Assembly (NCBI GenBank): GCA_947366645.1
Contig: CANBAX010000019.1
Span: forward strand, 1 to 10,925
Length of the DNA: 10,925 nt
Direction of reading: 5' to 3'
Origin: an uncultured Clostridia bacterium
Lineage (GTDB): Bacteria > Bacillota > Clostridia > Christensenellales > UBA1242
Part shown: positions 7,405 through 10,925 of the stretch, piece after piece
How positions within the stretch are numbered: position 1 is the first letter of the stretch
How the letters are laid out: every line of letters starts with the position of its first letter
Program-made: the position numbers and the translations under genes
The notes under the pieces: model-generated
What the model was told of the DNA's origin: nothing
The model's input: only the letters and a program-made list of their open reading frames with translations
Databases searched by the model: none

Positions 7405-8583
7405 TATTATTTCTAGTTCACAAAGAACATCATGTATCGCTTTCATCGCTTTGTCCATCTGCTCTTTTGTATGGGTGGCGGTATAACTTGTTCTTAAAAG
7501 TGCCTTGCCTTGTGGTGTTGCTGGCGTGACAACAGGATTTACATAGACACCACGCTCAAGTAGCATTTTACAAGCTATAAATGCCTTATAATCGTCATAG
7601 GTATATATAGGAATAATTGGAGTTTCACTGTCAATTATTTTTACACCCATTTTTTTAAGCCCTTCCCTCATATAGTTGCTGATATCCCTGAGTGCTTGTA
7701 CACGCTCTGGCTCTCTTTCAAGTATTTTAAGTGCGGTTAAAGCACTTGCAACACAGGCCGGTGTTATGCTGGCACTGAATATATATGGTCGAGAGCAATG
7801 TTTTACATAGTCCACCACTCTTTGCGATGCCGCCATATATCCCCCAAGACTTGCGAGCGATTTTGAAAAAGTACCCATGATAATATCGACTTCATCTTCA
7901 AGACCAAAATGCTCTGCCGTGCCTCTTCCGTGTTTACCAAGTACGCCTAAGCCGTGAGCGTCATCTACCATTACCCTTGCACCATACTTCTTTGCCAAAG
8001 CTACAATTTCTGGAAGTTTACATATATCTCCACCCATACTGAATACGCCATCGGTGACGATTAATATACCCTTGTCCTCTGGAATTTCCTTTAATTTTCT
8101 TTCAAGGTCTTCCATATCCGAGTGTTCAAACCTTACCATTTTCCCAAAACTCAGTCTTGCGGCATCATAAATGCTGGCATGGTTTTCTTTGTCACATACT
8201 ATATAATCATTTCGCCCTACCACCGCACTAATTATTCCTAAATTAGACTGAAAGCCTGTGCTGAAAGTAACAACCGCTTCTTTATGTAAAAATTTGGCAA
8301 GTTCCTTTTCAAGTTCGATGTGCATATCCAAAGTGCCATTTAAAAACCTTGAGCCAGAGCAGCCCGAGCCATAATTTTTAATAGCCTTGATTCCTGCCTC
8401 GATGACTTCCTCATGAGATGTAAGTCCAAGGTAATTATTAGAGCCTATCATGATAGTTTCATGCCCTTCCATTTCAACTACTGTGTCTTGACCTGATGTC
8501 AACTCGTGAAAATAAGGATAAATTCCCGCTTCTTTAACTTCGTCAAACAACTGCCTTGACTGCATTTTCTTAAAAATATCCAT
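7402..8583 (-). CDS. PLP-dependent alpha-oxoamine synthase, serine palmitoyltransferase-like
   Basis: A 393-residue cytosolic fold-type I PLP enzyme. The family condenses an amino acid with an acyl thioester and releases CO2. Expected active-site residues are present: H135 (NHAS) stacking on PLP, D207 and H210 (DDAH), the Schiff-base lysine K241 in GTFSKSLASLGG, and R364. The family includes Gly acetyltransferase (Kbl), BioF, ALA synthase and serine palmitoyltransferase (SPT). From memory, several segments look most like Bacteroides SPT: AGIYPYF (19-25), YGSGCSGSRFLNGTLDMH (71-88), DGVFSMGGD (178-186), and PATP (354-357), which resembles the mobile PATP loop of SPT. Kbl has GTLGKALGGASGG where this protein has the SPT-like SK motif. 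Length is normal. An AAGGAG site overlaps the upstream SDR stop codon, so translation is probably coupled. SPT-like activity is an inference; Kbl-type activity remains possible. Confidence 0.85.
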   Translation of the reverse strand: MDIFKKMQSRQLFDEVKEAGIYPYFHELTSGQDTVVEMEGHETIMIGSNNYLGLTSHEEVIEAGIKAIKNYGSGCSGSRFLNGTLDMHIELEKELAKFLHKEAVVTFSTGFQSNLGIISAVVGRNDYIVCDKENHASIYDAARLSFGKMVRFEHSDMEDLERKLKEIPEDKGILIVTDGVFSMGGDICKLPEIVALAKKYGARVMVDDAHGLGVLGKHGRGTAEHFGLEDEVDIIMGTFSKSLASLGGYMAASQRVVDYVKHCSRPYIFSASITPACVASALTALKILEREPERVQALRDISNYMREGLKKMGVKIIDSETPIIPIYTYDDYKAFIACKMLLERGVYVNPVVTPATPQGKALLRTSYTATHTKEQMDKAMKAIHDVLCELEII

Positions 8584-8589
8584 TTCTTT

Positions 8590-8596
8590 CTCCTTA
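8590..8596 (-). promoter_or_regulatory. Ribosome binding site overlapping the SDR stop codon
   Basis: TAAGGAG on the minus strand: the TAA is the SDR stop (8596-8594), while AAGGAG is the ribosome site of the synthase, 6 nt before its ATG. Such overlap favours translational coupling and a fixed ratio of the two proteins. Confidence 0.8.
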
Positions 8597-9367
8597 ACAA
8601 TATAAAATTTTTATTAGCCAGTCCAGCGTTCTAACCGGCAAAATCTTTTGCAAAAATATTAAAAGTTTTAATGAGCCTACGCTTACCCTTGGTTTTGGTT
8701 TACCCTTCAAAGCAAGGCCAACAATTTTTTTAGCCACCTTGTTAGGACTCATGCCTTGACGCTCATATCTATCAAATTTTTCAAGCGACTTATCCACCTT
8801 TTTGTCATTTACGTTTGCTTTTATTTTTGCATCAGTAAAGCCCGTCTTTACATCGCCAGGTAACACCGCACTTACATAGACACCATAGGGCATAAGTTCG
8901 GTACGCGTCGTCCTTGACAAAACTTCTATTCCCACCTTTGTGGCACTATACGCACTTTGATAAGGAAGAGGAAAAATTGCGGAAAGCGAAGACGTGTTTA
9001 TTATTTTACCCTGCCCCTGCGTTTTCATTATCTTGCCAACTAAAGCAATATTAACTGCAACTGCCGTCAAGTTTGTAGAAAAGAGTTTTTGAATGTCCTC
9101 TGTTTTAAGTTCTACAAGTTCGCCTACAAGCCCAAAGCCCGCATTGTTTACAAAGACATCTATTCTTCCTTCTTTTTCATAAACGCCGTTTATAATCTCT
9201 CTCATTTTTGGAGTATCATTAACATCACAATTATAATTTGTAAAATCCCCTCCGTCATATTCTCCTCTTGAAATACCATATACGGCGAAACCTTTTGAAA
9301 CAAATAGTTTGGCTGTAGCAAGACCAATTCCGCTATTCGCACCTGTAATGATTACTATTTTTTTCAT
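8594..9367 (-). CDS. Short-chain dehydrogenase/reductase, possible 3-ketosphinganine reductase
   Basis: A 257-residue classical SDR with an N-terminal Rossmann fold that reduces a ketone or oxidises an alcohol using NAD(P)H. Visible are the cofactor motif TGANSGIG (8-15), NNAG (74-77) and the catalytic tetrad N99, S127, Y140, K144 (YSATK). Residues after 205 form a basic stretch followed by a hydrophobic C-terminal segment (GSLKLLIFLQKILPV, then a Trp-containing helix), which could attach the enzyme to membrane, as in reductases acting on lipids. The start has GGAGG (9377-9373) 5 nt upstream. It is the first gene of a two-gene operon with the SPT-like synthase 10 bp downstream. That pairing is the main reason to suggest reduction of the synthase's beta-keto product. 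SDR sequence alone does not define substrate, and many uncharacterised clostridial SDRs look similar. Confidence 0.85.
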   Translation of the reverse strand: MKKIVIITGANSGIGLATAKLFVSKGFAVYGISRGEYDGGDFTNYNCDVNDTPKMREIINGVYEKEGRIDVFVNNAGFGLVGELVELKTEDIQKLFSTNLTAVAVNIALVGKIMKTQGQGKIINTSSLSAIFPLPYQSAYSATKVGIEVLSRTTRTELMPYGVYVSAVLPGDVKTGFTDAKIKANVNDKKVDKSLEKFDRYERQGMSPNKVAKKIVGLALKGKPKPRVSVGSLKLLIFLQKILPVRTLDWLIKILYC

Positions 9368-9393
9368 TTATGCCTCCGAATTTTATAATTGTG

Positions 9394-9421
9394 ATTATAC
9401 ATTATAAAATTAAATTTGCAA
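9394..9421 (-). promoter_or_regulatory. Promoter of the SDR / oxoamine synthase operon
   Basis: On the minus strand TTGCAA (9421-9416) and a consensus TATAAT (9399-9394) are 16 bp apart. The implied start near 9387 gives a leader of about 20 nt containing GGAGG. Confidence 0.65.
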
Positions 9422-9520
9422 AACATTTTTTCGTTAAAGTAAAAATTTTTTATTTTTAAAAATATAATCGCTATAAGCCTTTATTTATAAGGGGGAGAAG
9501 CATTTTTTAACTATTTATAA

Positions 9521-9556
9521 TTTAAAAAAAAGTAAAACCTATAAAAGTCTTACTTC
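9521..9556 (-). terminator. Terminator of the degV-family gene
   Basis: On the minus strand AAGTAAGAC (9555-9547) pairs with GGTTTTACTT (9539-9530; one G-T pair and small loop), followed directly by a run of eight Ts. A smaller hairpin, AAAGGG/CCCTTT (9584-9567), lies between the stop codon and this stem. The remaining 9422-9520 stretch is AT-rich and holds no gene that I can support. Confidence 0.75.
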
Positions 9557-9595
9557 TCTTTATTTTAAAGGGTTGTAGCCCTTTTCGAAAATTTT

Positions 9596-10468
9596 TTACT
9601 TTTTTTGGTATTCTCTTGCACAAGCCACTGCAATAGCACCGCTTCCTATATGGCAAGCTACACTAAGAGATAGTGGGTCTACTGTTGTGATTTCGACATT
9701 TGGTATTGCGTTTGCTATTTCATTTTTAAATGCTTCGGCTTTGTCCAGGCAATTTGTATAGGCGACAAATATCTTCATTTCTCCGTTTAAAGTATAATCT
9801 TTAAACCTATCTGCCAAATCATTTTTCATGGCGTCTATCATTTTCATCTTACCTACCTGGCTGCTCATAACTTTAGCGTAGGTATCTAATTTTCCACCTT
9901 GTATTTGAAGAACAGGTTTTATTTTAAGTAGTGTACCTATCGCCGCCACTGCTGGGGTAAGTCTGCCGCCTTTCTTTAAATACTTTAAAGTGTCAACCAT
10001 GATGTAGATGCTGGAATCTTTGGCAGTACGCTCTAAATATGCTTTTATCTCTTTAGCATTAAAACCGTCCTTTACCATATTTATAGCATCTATTGTCGCT
10101 TGTTTTTGTGTAACAGATATCCTATGGTTGTCCACCACCTGTACCCTGCCTTCGTAATCCTGCGCAAGCCTTATCGCCGTATTGCAAGATTCACTAAGTC
10201 CGCTTGACATAGGAATATGTACAACTTCATCATACTCCTTTAATAATTTATCCCACAACTCTGTAACCTGCCCTATCGCTGGCTGAGAGGTTGAAATGTC
10301 TTCGCCGGTAAGTAATTTCTGATAAAATTCGCCCTGCGTAAGATTAATATCTTCAAAATATTCCTCCTCACCTATTATAAAAGGCATTGGAATTACGTAT
10401 GCTCCAAGTTTGCTTGCTTCGCTTTGAGTTATACCTGAATTACTGTCTGTCACTATTGCTGTTTTCAT
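9596..10468 (-). CDS. DegV family fatty-acid-binding protein (FakB-like)
   Basis: A 290-residue cytosolic protein of the DegV/EDD family, normal full length. In characterised members (FakB), the protein binds a fatty acid whose carboxylate is phosphorylated by the kinase FakA, giving acyl-phosphate for phospholipid synthesis. Family motifs in order: TDS (7-9), STSQP (59-63), SSGLS (88-92), LKYLKKGGR (161-169) and a C-terminal HIGSG (273-277). The usual forms near the last two Ser/Gly motifs are SSGLSGT and HxGPG; here they read SSGLSES and HIGSG, so two positions differ from the common pattern while the proposed carboxylate contacts (T60, S89 region, H273) remain. AAGGAG lies 6 nt before the ATG. 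The gene has its own promoter and terminator, so it is monocistronic. No FakA kinase is visible here; it is commonly encoded elsewhere. Confidence 0.92.
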   Translation of the reverse strand: MKTAIVTDSNSGITQSEASKLGAYVIPMPFIIGEEEYFEDINLTQGEFYQKLLTGEDISTSQPAIGQVTELWDKLLKEYDEVVHIPMSSGLSESCNTAIRLAQDYEGRVQVVDNHRISVTQKQATIDAINMVKDGFNAKEIKAYLERTAKDSSIYIMVDTLKYLKKGGRLTPAVAAIGTLLKIKPVLQIQGGKLDTYAKVMSSQVGKMKMIDAMKNDLADRFKDYTLNGEMKIFVAYTNCLDKAEAFKNEIANAIPNVEITTVDPLSLSVACHIGSGAIAVACAREYQKK

Positions 10469-10492
10469 TTTTCTCTCCTTAATCTAACAAAA

Positions 10493-10520
10493 ATTATACA
10501 CAAAAATTTTTTAATTTCAA
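10493..10520 (-). promoter_or_regulatory. Promoter of the degV-family gene
   Basis: On the minus strand TTGAAA (10520-10515) and a consensus TATAAT (10498-10493) are 16 bp apart. The start near 10486 leaves a leader of about 18 nt with the AAGGAG site. Confidence 0.65.
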
Positions 10521-10541
10521 AATAAAATAAAAAAAAGACAA

Positions 10542-10569
10542 TAAAAAAATGCCCTTCGGCATTTTTTTA
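10542..10569 (-). terminator. Terminator of the small membrane protein gene
   Basis: A 12-bp perfect stem (10569-10558 with 10553-10542), core TGCC/GGCA with a GAAG loop on the minus strand, is flanked by A7 and T7. The stop codon TAA (10569-10567) is in the stem. Confidence 0.85.
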
Positions 10570-10800
10570 ATCTATCCAAAGTACTTTATCACTTACCGCA
10601 AGTGTAATCATGTCTACAAGCCATAAGAATGGTATGCCTACAATAATAAGCACTACCGCAAGAACTACTCCTACGACACTATTCTTGGCAAGACTGCGGC
10701 AAAGTCTATAAATTACCCAAATAATATCGAGGAATGGAATTGCTAAAAGCACCTTTACTAGTTTTGGCATTTTATCCATTGCTGATACGAATTGTTGCAT
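10567..10800 (-). CDS. Small two-helix membrane protein of unknown function
   Basis: A 77-residue hydrophobic protein that I do not recognise as a named family. The ATG at 10800 is the real start because AGGAGG (10811-10806) lies 5 nt upstream; an earlier TTG at 10818 would place that site inside the coding region. Two hydrophobic segments are predicted, about residues 14-32 and 42-68, joined by a short basic loop (YRLCRSLAKN, 31-40), which by the positive-inside rule would face the cytosol and put both ends outside. The C-terminus (VSDKVLWID) is short and polar. The gene has a strong promoter and its own terminator, which makes expression as a separate unit likely and argues that it is a genuine gene. 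Confidence 0.7.
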   Translation of the reverse strand: MQQFVSAMDKMPKLVKVLLAIPFLDIIWVIYRLCRSLAKNSVVGVVLAVVLIIVGIPFLWLVDMITLAVSDKVLWID

Positions 10801-10832
10801 ATTTCCCTCCTTTTTCAATTTATTCTATTTAT

Positions 10833-10860
10833 ATTATATCACGCTATTCATTTGTGACAA
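10833..10860 (-). promoter_or_regulatory. Strong promoter of the small membrane protein gene
   Basis: On the minus strand TTGTCA (10860-10855) is followed after 16 bp by a consensus TATAAT (10838-10833), preceded by TGA, an extended -10 element. The start is near 10826, giving a leader of about 25 nt. Confidence 0.7.
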
Positions 10861-10887
10861 AATATTTCAAAATGTTTTTTAATTTGT

Positions 10888-10916
10888 TTGACACTTTTTT
10901 TGTCGTCGCATAAAAT
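10888..10916 (+). promoter_or_regulatory. Rightward promoter running out of the window
   Basis: A perfect TTGACA (10888-10893) and TAAAAT (10911-10916) are separated by 17 bp. The implied start near 10923 is at the window edge, so the gene it drives is not visible. It is divergent from the small membrane protein promoter, with 27 bp between the two -35 boxes. Confidence 0.6.
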
Positions 10917-10925
10917 AGTTATCGT

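Noticed and set aside
7402..8583. Naming the oxoamine synthase as kbl or bioF
   Set aside because: No threonine dehydrogenase or biotin genes adjoin it, and the motifs around the lysine and the PATP loop fit those genes less well; a firm symbol would overstate the evidence.
9486..9499. A lone AAGGGGGAG on the plus strand that resembles a ribosome binding site
   Set aside because: No ATG, GTG or TTG with an open frame follows at suitable distance; the sequence falls beyond the DegV terminator.
10872..10913. A 13-codon ATG frame on the plus strand near the right edge
   Set aside because: It has no ribosome site and lies across the rightward promoter, so it would start before transcription does.

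Overview
The window reads as a piece of chromosome from a low-GC Firmicute, most likely an uncultured Clostridia-type gut bacterium. The DNA is clearly AT-rich and the standard bacterial code fits. Most starts carry strong AGGAGG- or AAGGAG-type Shine-Dalgarno sites, promoters resemble sigma-A consensus with short 16-17 bp spacers, and the gene families (DUF2207, YitT, DegV, a BmrU/YegS-like lipid kinase) are typical of Firmicutes. No phage, IS element, CRISPR array, tRNA or rRNA is visible.

Layout. Positions 44-1960 (+) encode a DUF2207 membrane protein with a Gly-rich tail. It converges on a minus-strand pair: a BmrU/YegS-type lipid kinase (4161-3286) followed by a ferritin-like protein (3237-1990). 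Divergent from the kinase is a YitT-family membrane protein (4280-5389, +) with an unusual basic C-terminal tail. It converges on a minus-strand fusion protein, a MATE-like flippase joined to a HAD phosphatase (7325-5394). Next is a tight two-gene minus-strand operon (9367-7402): a short-chain dehydrogenase followed by an alpha-oxoamine synthase that resembles serine palmitoyltransferase. Then come a DegV fatty-acid-binding protein (10468-9596, -) and a 77-residue membrane protein (10800-10567, -). A consensus-like rightward promoter at the right edge points out of the window.

How the genes may work together. The SDR and oxoamine synthase are almost certainly co-transcribed, because the stop codon of the first lies inside the ribosome binding site of the second. 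Together they match the first two steps of sphingoid-base synthesis: condensation of serine with an acyl thioester, then reduction of the ketone. Nearby but in separate transcription units are a DegV acyl carrier, a flippase-phosphatase fusion and a lipid kinase, so a loose membrane-lipid theme runs through the window. This is a hypothesis. The specificity of none of these enzymes can be fixed from sequence alone, and no N-acyltransferase (ceramide synthase) is present.

Architecture. Gene ends are compact: at four places the stop codon lies inside the stem of the terminator hairpin, and two of these hairpins serve convergent genes. The best candidates for something not yet described are the MATE-HAD fusion, the putative sphingoid-base operon in a Gram-positive-like genome, and the ferritin-like protein with three equally spaced di-iron-type helix pairs.
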